Below are positions 35,319 to 42,645 of a DNA stretch of 45,684 bases, piece by piece. The position numbers and the translations under genes were made by a program. The number at the start of each line of letters is the position of its first letter. Positions within the stretch are counted from its first letter, which is position 1. A model generated the notes under the pieces. That model worked only from the letters and a program-made list of their open reading frames with translations. It was not told where the DNA came from and did no database searches. This DNA comes from Desulfuromonadales bacterium (GTDB lineage Bacteria; Desulfobacterota; Desulfuromonadia; Desulfuromonadales; Syntrophotaleaceae), in NCBI GenBank assembly GCA_013619105.1, contig JABXKU010000029.1:1-45684 (forward strand). The letters run 5' to 3'.

Positions 35319-36194
35319 CTACAGAATCTTGTTCAACGGATACTCGACAATCCCCTCAGCCCCGGCCTTGATCAGTTCCGGCACAATGCGCCGCACTTCT
35401 TTCTCGTGCAGTACGGTCTCCACCGAAACCCAGTCCGACCGATAGAGATGCGCCACCGTCGGCTTGTTAAGACTCGGCAGTTTGGCGATGATAGCATCGA
35501 TCTGACCATGGGCCACGTTCATCTTTAGGCCGACCATCTTTTCCGCGGCCAGCGCGGCCTGCAACATGGTGTTGAGCTGTTCTATCTTCTGCCGCTTCCA
35601 GGGATCAGCCCAGGCCTCTTTATTGGCCAGAATCACCGGGGTCGACTCCATCAAGGTTTCGACGATACGCAGATTATTGGCGCGAATGGTGGACCCGGTC
35701 TCAGTGACCTCGACGATAGCGTCGCACAGCCCCTCGACCACCTTGGCTTCCGTCGCCCCCCAGGAAAACTCAACTTCAACCGGAATGTTCCGTTCGGCGA
35801 AGTAACGCCGGGTGAATTCAACCAACTAAGTGGAAATGGTCTTGCCGGCCAGGTCCTCGGGACACTGCACTGGGGAATCCTGAGTTACCACCAGCACCCA
35901 GCGGGCCGGGCGCCGAGAGACCTTAGAATAGACCAGGTTGTCGACGATAACTACATCGGACTCGTTCTCCTCCACCCAATCGCGACCGGCAATACCGACA
36001 TCGAGAGTACCCCGTTCAACGTACTTGGCCATCTCCTGGCTACGGATCAGATTGCAGGTAATCTCATCATCATCGATGGAAGGAAAATAGTTGCGTGACG
36101 ATAAGCGAATGGTCCAGCCAGCCTGTTCCAAAAGTTCGACAGTGGCTTTTTCCAAGCTCCCCTTAGGAATACCGAACTTTATCGACTGGCTCAT
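35319..36194 (-). pseudogene. hisG: ATP phosphoribosyltransferase (long form) interrupted by an in-frame TAG
   Basis: First step of histidine synthesis. The frame spans 291 codons, the size of the long, HisZ-independent HisG, with [19 protein letters not shown] at the start and a C-terminal regulatory domain ([15 protein letters not shown]). Codon 123 is TAG (35826-35828), in the block KTIST[13 protein letters not shown], where homologues have Glu. A single G-to-T change (GAG to TAG) explains it. No other damage is visible and the frame is preserved on both sides, so the lesion is recent, suppressed, or a sequence error. If real, translation would give a 122-residue fragment lacking most of the catalytic region. 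Confidence 0.85.
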
Positions 36195-36568
36195 TTTTTA
36201 TAGACCTCGTCGGGATCAAACAGGGGCTCAGAGTGCTCGACCCATTGATTATCTTCCCACTTAACGTAAAAGCAGGTGCGATTCCCGGTATGGCAGGCGG
36301 CGCCGCCGTTCTGCTTAACCTTAATCACCACCGTGTCGGCATCACAATCGGTATACATTTCCTGAACATCCTGAGTATTGCCGGATTGCTCGCCCTTCAT
36401 CCAATATTTATTACGCCGACGACTGAAAAACCAAGTTTTGCCTGTCTCCAAGGTCAGCTTCAGGGCCTTCTCGTCCAGAAAAGCACACATCAATATTTCG
36501 TTGGTCTCATGGTCCTGAATAATGGCAGGAATCAGTCCGCCCATCTTGTCGAAATCAATTTTGATCAT
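36191..36568 (-). CDS. hisI: Phosphoribosyl-AMP cyclohydrolase
   Basis: 125 residues. It opens the purine ring of phosphoribosyl-AMP in histidine synthesis. Family motifs: [30 protein letters not shown], the metal-binding [14 protein letters not shown] and the zinc cysteines in [11 protein letters not shown]. It is the single-domain cyclohydrolase without the HisE part. The ATG at 36566-36568 follows GGAGG by 4 nt; the frame is open upstream but unsupported. Its stop overlaps the hisG start (ATGA). Confidence 0.93.
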   Translation of the reverse strand: MIKIDFDKMGGLIPAIIQDHETNEILMCAFLDEKALKLTLETGKTWFFSRRRNKYWMKGEQSGNTQDVQEMYTDCDADTVVIKVKQNGGAACHTGNRTCFYVKWEDNQWVEHSEPLFDPDEVYKK

Positions 36569-36615
36569 GAACCCTCCGTGAGATTTGGTTGCATTGGTAG
36601 AAAACAAACCCATTT

Positions 36616-36644
36616 TTAATACAATGGCAGACACAAAGTGTCAA
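36616..36644 (-). promoter_or_regulatory. Promoter of hisI-hisG with an overlapping palindrome
   Basis: On the minus strand a perfect TTGACA, a 17-nt spacer and TATTAA, about 50 nt before hisI. The palindrome GACACTTTGTGTC (36630-36642) overlaps the -35 and spacer and could be an operator; no regulator is identified. Confidence 0.6.
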
Positions 36645-36789
36645 CTTTTTCCCCATACAACAGTGCGATCCTCAACAGCCCCTGACATTGGATTTATTAA
36701 CGTCGCCTGCAACCTAACGGGGCTACCTCGTCCTGCTTAGCGCTCAGTTTGGATTGGCCCTGGGACCACCTTTCCTTTATACTCCGGCC

Positions 36790-37698
36790 ATGAACACTAT
36801 TCTCTGTAGCTCACTGATATGTTTATTTTTATTCTGCCCAAAAGGGAGCTGGTCGTGGTATCCGAGGCTGCAAAACGAATCGTACCGAGATCAGGCGCAA
36901 CCAACGGCCCTGATAGGCAAACACCGCAACTATCTACTCGGCCCTGACGAAAACCTTATCGAGCTGGCTCGGCGTAGCGGAATCGGCTATCTGGCTCTGC
37001 TACAAGCCAATCCAGGGGTTGATCCCTGGCTGCCACCTGCCGGGCAAAGAATTCTTCTGCCGTATGCTTTTCTCTTGCCGCAGGCGGCTCAAGAGGGGAT
37101 CACCATCAACTTGGCCGAATTGCGCCTCTATTATCTCTGGAGTAAAGGGGGACAACAGCGGATCAGAGCTTATCCCGTCGGCATCGGCAGCGAAGGCTGG
37201 GATACACCCGAGGGTAATTTCACCGTTATTCAACACATTAAACACCCTTCCTGGACTGCTCCGGCGACCATTCGTGCCGCTGAACCCGGAACTGCGACCA
37301 GCATTCCACCGGGCCCGGAAAACCCCCTCGGGGATTACTGGCTTGGGCTGTCGACACCAGGCTATGGCATTCACGGTACCAACAAACCTTTCGGTGTTGG
37401 CCGCCGGGTCAGCCACGGCTGTTTGCGCCTTTACCCGGAGGATATTCGCGACCTCTTTCCACGAGCAATCAAAGGTACGCCAGTGCGAATCATCTATCAG
37501 CCGATCAAGGTTGGCTTGCACAACGGTCAACTATTTGCTGAAGTCCATCAAGATCTGAGCCAACGGCTTACCGACCCGGTCGCCGAGGTTTTGCGGCAGG
37601 TTGCCGCCCTGCCCTGGCAAGGAGAGATCAACTTTCAGGCTCTTTCCCAAGCTATTGCCGCTCAGCAAGGCGTCCCGGTCATCATATCTCAAAACTAA
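36790..37698 (+). CDS. L,D-transpeptidase (YkuD/ErfK family) with LysM-like region
   Basis: 302 residues from the chosen start. An N-terminal hydrophobic signal (MNTILCSSLICLFLFCPKG) leads to a LysM-like peptidoglycan-binding section (about 50-90; NLIELARRSGIGYLALLQANPGVD) and a YkuD catalytic domain (about 100-225) with the nucleophile Cys in RRVSHGCLRLYPED and the upstream HGTNKP. Such enzymes cross-link peptidoglycan or anchor Braun-type lipoprotein. The next gene encodes a small Ala-rich lipoprotein, on the other strand. A possible alternative start lies 12 codons upstream. Periplasmic. Confidence 0.88.
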   Translation: MNTILCSSLICLFLFCPKGSWSWYPRLQNESYRDQAQPTALIGKHRNYLLGPDENLIELARRSGIGYLALLQANPGVDPWLPPAGQRILLPYAFLLPQAAQEGITINLAELRLYYLWSKGGQQRIRAYPVGIGSEGWDTPEGNFTVIQHIKHPSWTAPATIRAAEPGTATSIPPGPENPLGDYWLGLSTPGYGIHGTNKPFGVGRRVSHGCLRLYPEDIRDLFPRAIKGTPVRIIYQPIKVGLHNGQLFAEVHQDLSQRLTDPVAEVLRQVAALPWQGEINFQALSQAIAAQQGVPVIISQN

Positions 37699-37725
37699 AA
37701 AGGCCCCGCTGAGCGGGGCCTTTTT
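37697..37725. terminator. Bidirectional terminator
   Basis: AAAAAGGCCCCGCT/(G)AGCGGGGCCTTTTT, a near-perfect stem with A-run and T-run on the two sides. It overlaps the last bases of the L,D-transpeptidase stop and serves that gene and the convergent lipoprotein gene. Confidence 0.92.
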
Positions 37726-37759
37726 AGTATGACTTCAAGGTGCTTAGAATCGGGAAGAG

Positions 37760-38089
37760 TTACTTCATCTGACCCATTTCAAAAGCTTTGGCAGCTTTGG
37801 CGGCACTAGCGGCAGCAGCGTCAGCACTGGCAGAAGCCATGCCGGCACTCTTGTCGGCAGCAGCAGCAGCCGATTCAGCTCTTACTGCGGCGTCTCCAGC
37901 ACGAGCAGCTGCATCGCTAGCCATGCCAGCAGCGGTCTGAGCCTTAGCGACTTGCTTAGTCACCATCTGGCCTGAATCCAGAGCTTGGTTGAGCAGAGCA
38001 CGATCGGCCGAAGACAACTGCGTTGCACAACCACTCAGCACCAACAAACCCAATGAAGCACCTGCCAGAACAAATTGCCATTTACGCAT
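37760..38089 (-). CDS. Small alanine-rich coiled-coil lipoprotein (Lpp/OprI-like build)
   Basis: 109 residues. A signal peptide ends in a lipobox (LVLSGC, Cys20), followed by one long helix extremely rich in Ala with heptad spacing (AAGMASDAAARAGDAAVRAES and similar), ending FEMGQMK. The design matches murein-type lipoproteins such as Lpp and OprI, including a C-terminal Lys that could be linked to peptidoglycan. Ortholog status is not proven. GGAGG lies 7 nt before the ATG at 38087-38089; an upstream Met is rejected. Strong promoter, and terminator after it, suggest high expression. Confidence 0.82.
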   Translation of the reverse strand: MRKWQFVLAGASLGLLVLSGCATQLSSADRALLNQALDSGQMVTKQVAKAQTAAGMASDAAARAGDAAVRAESAAAAADKSAGMASASADAAAASAAKAAKAFEMGQMK

Positions 38090-38125
38090 GAGATTTCCTC
38101 CCTGTTTGATAAGTGTATAAATCAT

Positions 38126-38153
38126 ATTATCCAGCTATTATCGGAGCTGTCAA
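38126..38153 (-). promoter_or_regulatory. Strong sigma-70 promoter for the small lipoprotein
   Basis: Perfect TTGACA on the minus strand, 16-nt spacer, then GATAAT (5/6), about 36 nt before the start codon. An alternative -10 (TAATAT) begins 2 nt later. AT-rich leader. Confidence 0.6.
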
Positions 38154-38256
38154 CCAAACCAACCTAAATAATGCAGAGTGTTAAAACCCCAGTGGGTTAT
38201 CTCTAGACCATGCTAAAACACTGTCTATAACGGGCAACAAAGACCTCCATTAAAAG

Positions 38257-38844
38257 TCACCTCTGCTGCAGGTATCCCAGCGTTTTACGTAATGCCTCGC
38301 CACGGTGGCTGATGCGGTTCTTGATCTCCATGGGCAATTCTGCCAGCGCTTTACCATATTCAGGAACTAGAAACAAAGGATCGTAACCGAAACCACCACT
38401 GCCCCGTGGCGCTTCGAGAATCAGGCCAGCCAGCCGGCCTTCAAACACGCGGCATTCACCAGACGGGTCACAAAGGGCCATAGCGCAGTGAAAAGCCGCC
38501 TCCCGCTGTTCGCGGGGCAATCCGGTCATTTCGGCCAATAGTTTGCGATTGTTGTCGCTGTCACTGGCCTGAGGACCGGCATAACGGGCGGAATAGACCC
38601 CAGGTTCACCCTGCAGTGCCTTGACCACCAGGCCAGAGTCGTCGGCCAATGTCAAACAGCCACAATGACGGGCCACTGTGAGGGCTTTTTTTTGAGCATT
38701 GGCTTCAAAGGTATCGCCGTCTTCGACGATTTCCGGCAAACCGGCAATATTCTCCAAGCCTTTTACCAAGATACCAGTATCTGCCAGTAGCCGGCTTATT
38801 TCCTGAAGTTTCCCCTTATTTGTTGTGGCCACCACCAGTTCCAT
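38257..38844 (-). CDS. rdgB: XTP/dITP diphosphatase (RdgB/HAM1)
   Basis: 195 residues. It hydrolyses non-canonical purine triphosphates (dITP, XTP) so they are not built into DNA or RNA. Family blocks: [56 protein letters not shown] and the C-terminal [13 protein letters not shown]. It starts 4 nt after rph, giving the common rph-rdgB pair. Confidence 0.95.
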   Translation of the reverse strand: MELVVATTNKGKLQEISRLLADTGILVKGLENIAGLPEIVEDGDTFEANAQKKALTVARHCGCLTLADDSGLVVKALQGEPGVYSARYAGPQASDSDNNRKLLAEMTGLPREQREAAFHCAMALCDPSGECRVFEGRLAGLILEAPRGSGGFGYDPLFLVPEYGKALAELPMEIKNRISHRGEALRKTLGYLQQR

Positions 38845-38848
38845 GATC

Positions 38849-39583
38849 TCAGCTCTCCAGACTCTGGTTCTGCATCAGATTCAGGTCCCGGCAGCCCAGC
38901 AGGGCCAAATCACGCATGTCATCAAGCTGCTGGGGCGTAAAAGGATGTTCTTCTGCGGTTCCCTGTACCTCTACCAGTAGTCCCGATGCGGTAATAACAA
39001 AATTCATATCGACCGCAGCACCGAAATCCTCCTGATAATTGAGATCGAGCAAGGACATACCGTCGATGATGCCAACACTGATGGCCGAGACGCCTTCACG
39101 CAAGGGCGATTTGGCCAGAACCCCTTTAGCCACCAATCCATTCAGGGCATCAGCAAGAGCCACGCAAGCACCGGTGATGGCTGCGGTGCGAGTACCACCA
39201 TCGGCCTGCAGTACATCGCAATCGAGAACCACAGTACGCTCACCAAGAGCTTCCATATCCACCACCGCCCGCATCGAACGACCAATGAGGCGTTGAATTT
39301 CGTAGGTGCGTCCCCCTACTTTTCCGCGCATCGATTCACGTGCAGATCGGGTATGAGTGGCTCGCGGCAGCATAGAGTACTCGGCCGTCACCCAGCCGCT
39401 ACCCTTGCCACGTAAAAAGGACGGCACCCCCTCTTCGATGGTAGCATTGCACAACACGCGTGTCTCGCCAAAGGAAACCAGAACTGAACCTTCGGCATAG
39501 CGGGTGAACCCGCGCACAAAAGAAACCGGACGCAATTGATTTGGCAGCCGGCCATCGGCACGTACAAAGGGTGCTTCGGTCAT
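38849..39583 (-). CDS. rph: Ribonuclease PH
   Basis: 244 residues. A phosphate-dependent 3'-5' exoribonuclease that trims tRNA 3' ends. Visible: [60 protein letters not shown] and the phosphate-site stretch [21 protein letters not shown]. Length is standard and full, unlike the truncated E. coli K-12 form. Leads the rph-rdgB operon, with the short family A repeat immediately upstream. Confidence 0.96.
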   Translation of the reverse strand: MTEAPFVRADGRLPNQLRPVSFVRGFTRYAEGSVLVSFGETRVLCNATIEEGVPSFLRGKGSGWVTAEYSMLPRATHTRSARESMRGKVGGRTYEIQRLIGRSMRAVVDMEALGERTVVLDCDVLQADGGTRTAAITGACVALADALNGLVAKGVLAKSPLREGVSAISVGIIDGMSLLDLNYQEDFGAAVDMNFVITASGLLVEVQGTAEEHPFTPQQLDDMRDLALLGCRDLNLMQNQSLES

Positions 39584-39603
39584 TTATTCCATCTCCTACG
39601 GTT

Positions 39604-39754
39604 GATGTATTCGGAAAAACTCATAAGATGGCTAGGTAAAAACTTCGTCCACCAAGGCTTGGTCTTTTTTCAGGGACGAAGGCATACATCGAGTATGTCC
39701 AGCTCCTAAAAAAGCACCATAACAGCCTAGGGCGGACTTATTGCGACGCCATCA
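39604..39754. repeat. Family A repeat, short copy
   Basis: Fills the gap between rph and the amidase gene. It shares with 24605-24916 the left side (ATTCGG.AAAAAC.CATAAGATGGCTA, ACCAAGG.CTGGT.TTTTTTCAGGG.CGAAGGCATACAT) and the right end (GGGCGGACTTATTGCGACG). Arms GATGGC (39627) and GCCATC (ending 39753) pair as in the long copy; inner pairs include ACCAAG/CTTGGT, CTTTTTT/AAAAAAG and CATAC/GTATG. About 160 nt of the long copy's interior is absent. On the minus strand the TGA of its TGATGGCG end is the amidase stop codon. Confidence 0.8.
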
Positions 39755-40795
39755 CTGTTGTTTGGCAAAGGCCTTCAGGCCACGATATAGTGCTTCGGCC
39801 AGACGTTCCTGACCTGCCGGTTGACCGAGAGTTTCTCGGTCAGCCTCATTGCTTAAGTATCCGAGTTCAACCAGTACAGTGGGTAAATCTCCCTTCCCCA
39901 GGGGCAGCAGGGGTGCCCGCTCAATGGCGGCCACCTGAATACCGGCACGGTTCAGGGCCTGACTTAATTGAACAGCCAGGGCCATACTGTCCCCGCCACC
40001 ATCTTCAGCCTGGCGCTCCTGAGGCCGTATAAATAGTACCGCCCCCCGGGAGGACTCGCTCAACGCCGATTGAGCATGAAGCAAAATCAGGGCATCGACC
40101 TCGGGGTTATTGACCGCTGCAAAGCGTTGCGCTGCGGTCATTGAGTAGTCGGCATCCCGGCTTAAGTAGACAGGCAAGCCAAGGCGCATTTTGAAACGCT
40201 TCTGCAAACCTTGAGCTACGGCCAGGGCCACTTCTTTCTCTTTCAAACCCTTCGGCCCCATACTTCCGGGATCGGATCCACCATGAGCGGGATCGATAGC
40301 AACTGCCCGCAACCCTTTGACACCGGCGGGCTTCTGTTTGTGCAATAAAAAGGAGAACAAACGGTCGAGAGAACTTTGGGTCGGCATCTGTTCAACAGAA
40401 GGATCGAGATTGCGATAGTACACAGATAGGTTTAGAAGAGCCGGAAGATGGATGGCCACAAAGCTTTCATCAACCCGGAGTCGACCGTCGATAAAACTGG
40501 GAGGATTGGTGATGGGCTGAAACTGGCCATCAAGGCGCAGAAACTGGCTGCCGGGAGACATCTGAGCTCTGCCCCGAGGCGTCTTGATCGAATAGACGTG
40601 TTTCACCGAATCCCAGGACCCGGACAAACCGAGCACCGGCAATACCTCATCGACCGCCAGATACGCCACCCCGTCACGGTGATACACTTCATCAATGGTA
40701 ACAGGAGAAGTCCCTTCGAGAGCCAACTGGACCGCTCCCTCGGCGACGTTTAATGTCGGCAATAACATCAACAGCAGAAATAAGGTTCGCAACAT
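39752..40795 (-). CDS. N-acetylmuramoyl-L-alanine amidase (Amidase_3)
   Basis: 347 residues. After a signal peptide (TLFLLLMLLPTLNVAEG) comes an N-terminal domain (about 25-120) resembling copper-amine-oxidase-like N domains, then the zinc amidase domain: VAIDPAHGGSDPGSMGP (zinc His), KEKEVALAVA (zinc Glu), LHAQSA (zinc His) and the catalytic Glu in VLVELGYLSNEAD. It would cleave the peptide from peptidoglycan glycan strands during septum splitting or turnover, in the periplasm. Its TGA stop coincides with the end of the family A repeat. Confidence 0.9.
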   Translation of the reverse strand: MLRTLFLLLMLLPTLNVAEGAVQLALEGTSPVTIDEVYHRDGVAYLAVDEVLPVLGLSGSWDSVKHVYSIKTPRGRAQMSPGSQFLRLDGQFQPITNPPSFIDGRLRVDESFVAIHLPALLNLSVYYRNLDPSVEQMPTQSSLDRLFSFLLHKQKPAGVKGLRAVAIDPAHGGSDPGSMGPKGLKEKEVALAVAQGLQKRFKMRLGLPVYLSRDADYSMTAAQRFAAVNNPEVDALILLHAQSALSESSRGAVLFIRPQERQAEDGGGDSMALAVQLSQALNRAGIQVAAIERAPLLPLGKGDLPTVLVELGYLSNEADRETLGQPAGQERLAEALYRGLKAFAKQQ

Positions 40796-40867
40796 AACTA
40801 CCTCGTTAACAGGGGCCTTCTTATACCCCAGTCCCGCTAGGGTGTCAACGCAACGAGCAGCGGCAGA

Positions 40868-41911
40868 TCAAGCAACCACTAGGGGCTGGCCGGGACTTAC
40901 CGGGCGATTCAGACAATGTAGCAAACGCTCAATCAGGGTTTCCTCGAGGTCATTCTGGGCGGTTAAATCTTTAGCGACAGAACAAATCTGCCCACCGGCG
41001 ATCATCCCATGGCCGCCAGCGGTACCCAATCCGGCAACCACCTCCTGCATCACCAGCCCAGCGCGAATATCGGGCAGCAGGGTACGAAAAGAGAGGATCT
41101 CGCCGTCCTGATAATGCCCCATGCCGAGCACGATCTTCACCTGATCAACCCGCAGCAGAAAATCAGCCATTTCAGCAACAATATCGGGATTATCAATCTC
41201 AAAGAGATTGAATACCAGTACATCTCTGAAGATTCGGGCATTGCGAATCGCCAGGCTGAAAGCGGCAAAGTATTCCCGGGGCACCTCAGGGTGGATGATA
41301 TCAAACAAAATACGATTGTTACTCAAGGGGAGCAGATGCAGGTAAGCCAGCCGGTCAGCAGGGATCCACTCCCGGCCAAGATCCTGAGTTTCGGATTTGA
41401 TGGCGTAAAAAAGGATCGTCGCCAGTTTGGTGCAAAGACTGATTTCTTGGGCCAGTAAGTATTCAAAAAGGATGGTCGCCGAAGCCCCATAGTCTTCGCG
41501 CACATCGACCCAGCGACACTCCCGGCAGGACTCCTGAGGCGGATGGTGATCGATCACCAGATCGACTTTGCAGTCAGCGGGCAGCGAATTATTACCCTGC
41601 AGCGGCTGAGTATCGACCATACAGACCACCTGGTACTGATGGAGATCGAGCCCCTCCAGCGCTACCAGTTCGATCTCCAGCTTTTCCACCATGACCTTGT
41701 TTTCGCCGCGACCTACAACCCCGCCATAAGCAATCGTCGCCGTTTTGCCGGTCTTGACCAAAATCAGATGTTTCAGGGCCATAGCCGCAGCCAGGGAATC
41801 AGGATCAGGATGGTCATGGGTGACGATGAGCACGGTCCCTTTGCCCCGCAGCCATTCGATGAATTGGTTGGAAAACTCGCGAGAGCGTTGCAAAGTCGAT
41901 TGTTCGAACAT
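40868..41911 (-). CDS. DHH-family phosphoesterase (NrnA-like)
   Basis: 347 residues from the chosen ATG. The DHH domain shows VLIVTHDHPDPDSLAAAMAL, VCMVDTQPL and the signature DHHPPQ, and the C-terminal DHHA1 domain has GTAGGHGMIAGGQI. Family members degrade nanoRNA, pAp or cyclic dinucleotides; which applies is unknown. The central region is larger than in minimal NrnA. The ATG at 41909-41911 lies 2 nt after the stop of the upstream SLOG gene, with GGAG 9 nt before it; a TTG overlapping that stop is an alternative. Metal ligands intact. Confidence 0.87.
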   Translation of the reverse strand: MFEQSTLQRSREFSNQFIEWLRGKGTVLIVTHDHPDPDSLAAAMALKHLILVKTGKTATIAYGGVVGRGENKVMVEKLEIELVALEGLDLHQYQVVCMVDTQPLQGNNSLPADCKVDLVIDHHPPQESCRECRWVDVREDYGASATILFEYLLAQEISLCTKLATILFYAIKSETQDLGREWIPADRLAYLHLLPLSNNRILFDIIHPEVPREYFAAFSLAIRNARIFRDVLVFNLFEIDNPDIVAEMADFLLRVDQVKIVLGMGHYQDGEILSFRTLLPDIRAGLVMQEVVAGLGTAGGHGMIAGGQICSVAKDLTAQNDLEETLIERLLHCLNRPVSPGQPLVVA

Positions 41912-41913
41912 GG

Positions 41914-42384
41914 TCAAGACTCCCTCGGCACAGTGGCCAATTGCAAAGCCATTGCTACCGCTTCTTTCGCGGAATCAGCCTCAATCACACCGTCGAGGCC
42001 CGGCCAGCTGTCCAGGGATACCACCGGCTTGCCTAATTTGAGGGCCACCGCTATTTCCGACAGAGTGCCATATTCCCCTTCAACAGCGATCAGCACCTGA
42101 GCGGTGTGGGCAATGATTACATTGCGGGCGTGGCCCATATTTGTTGGCACCGCCAATGTGACATAGGGATTAGCTGCTGCCCCATCGCCACCGGGTAAAA
42201 GGCCGAGGGTCTCCCCACCGACTTCGCTACAGCCTCGGCACGCCGCCTCCATCACCCCGGACAAACCGCCACAAACCAGGACCGCTCCCCCCTCGCCGAT
42301 ACGGCGACCGACCTCACGAGCCACTGCATAGCCTGCCGCTGAAACCTGTCCGGCGCCAATCACACCGATAATGGATTTTCGCAT
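41914..42384 (-). CDS. SLOG-domain protein, TIGR00725 family
   Basis: 156 residues. A Rossmann-like LOG/SLOG fold: IGVIGAGQVSAAGYAVAREVGRRIGEGGAVLVCGG, GVMEAACRGC, NPYVTLAVPTNMGHARN, VIIAHTAQVLIAVEGEYGTLSEIAVALKLGKPVV. The GGLSGVMEAA and EGEYGTLSE blocks match the nucleotide-binding motifs of lysine-decarboxylase-like proteins. Members bind nucleotides or nucleotide-derived ligands; this family has no assigned reaction. It is adjacent to a DHH phosphoesterase in one transcription unit, which may hint at shared nucleotide metabolism. AGAGGG precedes the ATG. Confidence 0.85.
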   Translation of the reverse strand: MRKSIIGVIGAGQVSAAGYAVAREVGRRIGEGGAVLVCGGLSGVMEAACRGCSEVGGETLGLLPGGDGAAANPYVTLAVPTNMGHARNVIIAHTAQVLIAVEGEYGTLSEIAVALKLGKPVVSLDSWPGLDGVIEADSAKEAVAMALQLATVPRES

Positions 42385-42398
42385 CGTTCCCTCTTTAT

Positions 42399-42479
42399 CT
42401 AGTTTTCATCCGGTAACGGCTCTTTTCCCATATGAAAACGGCACTGTGTCCACCCAAAGTTTCCAGATGGACACTATCT
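42399..42479 (-). repeat. Family B repeat, internally deleted copy 3
   Basis: Read on the minus strand it aligns with both ends of copy 2: the first hairpin (GTGTCCA/TGGACAC) and the GTTTTCATATGGGAAA arm, then directly AGAGCCGTTACCGGATGAAAAC-like sequence. The roughly 100-nt middle with the inner stems is missing. The outer stem GTTTTCAT/ATGAAAAC now closes a short hairpin (42402-42439). It lies 15 nt upstream of the SLOG gene. Confidence 0.75.
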
Positions 42480-42645
42480 AGGCGACTGTCGGGCTTACCA
42501 TGAGCCGATTGTAAAATCACCTGATCGGCCCATATTCTCGACAATTTTCGCCAAATAGCCCTGCTATTCGATCTCAAAATCTCGAAAATCTGGACTCAAA
42601 CAGCAAATTTTTCGTTTCAGCCTGTCAACTCCGACAGGCACCTCG
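42480..42645. other. Non-coding stretch with several hairpins
   Basis: No gene. Contains a perfect AATAGC/GCTATT hairpin with a 3-nt loop (42554-42568), flanked by ATTTT/AAAAT-type pairing, and a GCCTGTC/GACAGGC hairpin about 10 nt past the glycosyltransferase stop that could terminate transcription, though without a T-run. May be a third repeat type; only one copy is in the window. Confidence 0.4.

Noticed and set aside
35319-36194. TAG in hisG as a pyrrolysine codon
   Set aside because: The equivalent family position is a plain Glu in a non-catalytic loop, and no pyl genes or pyrrolysine-specific context are in view. Mutation or sequence error is simpler.
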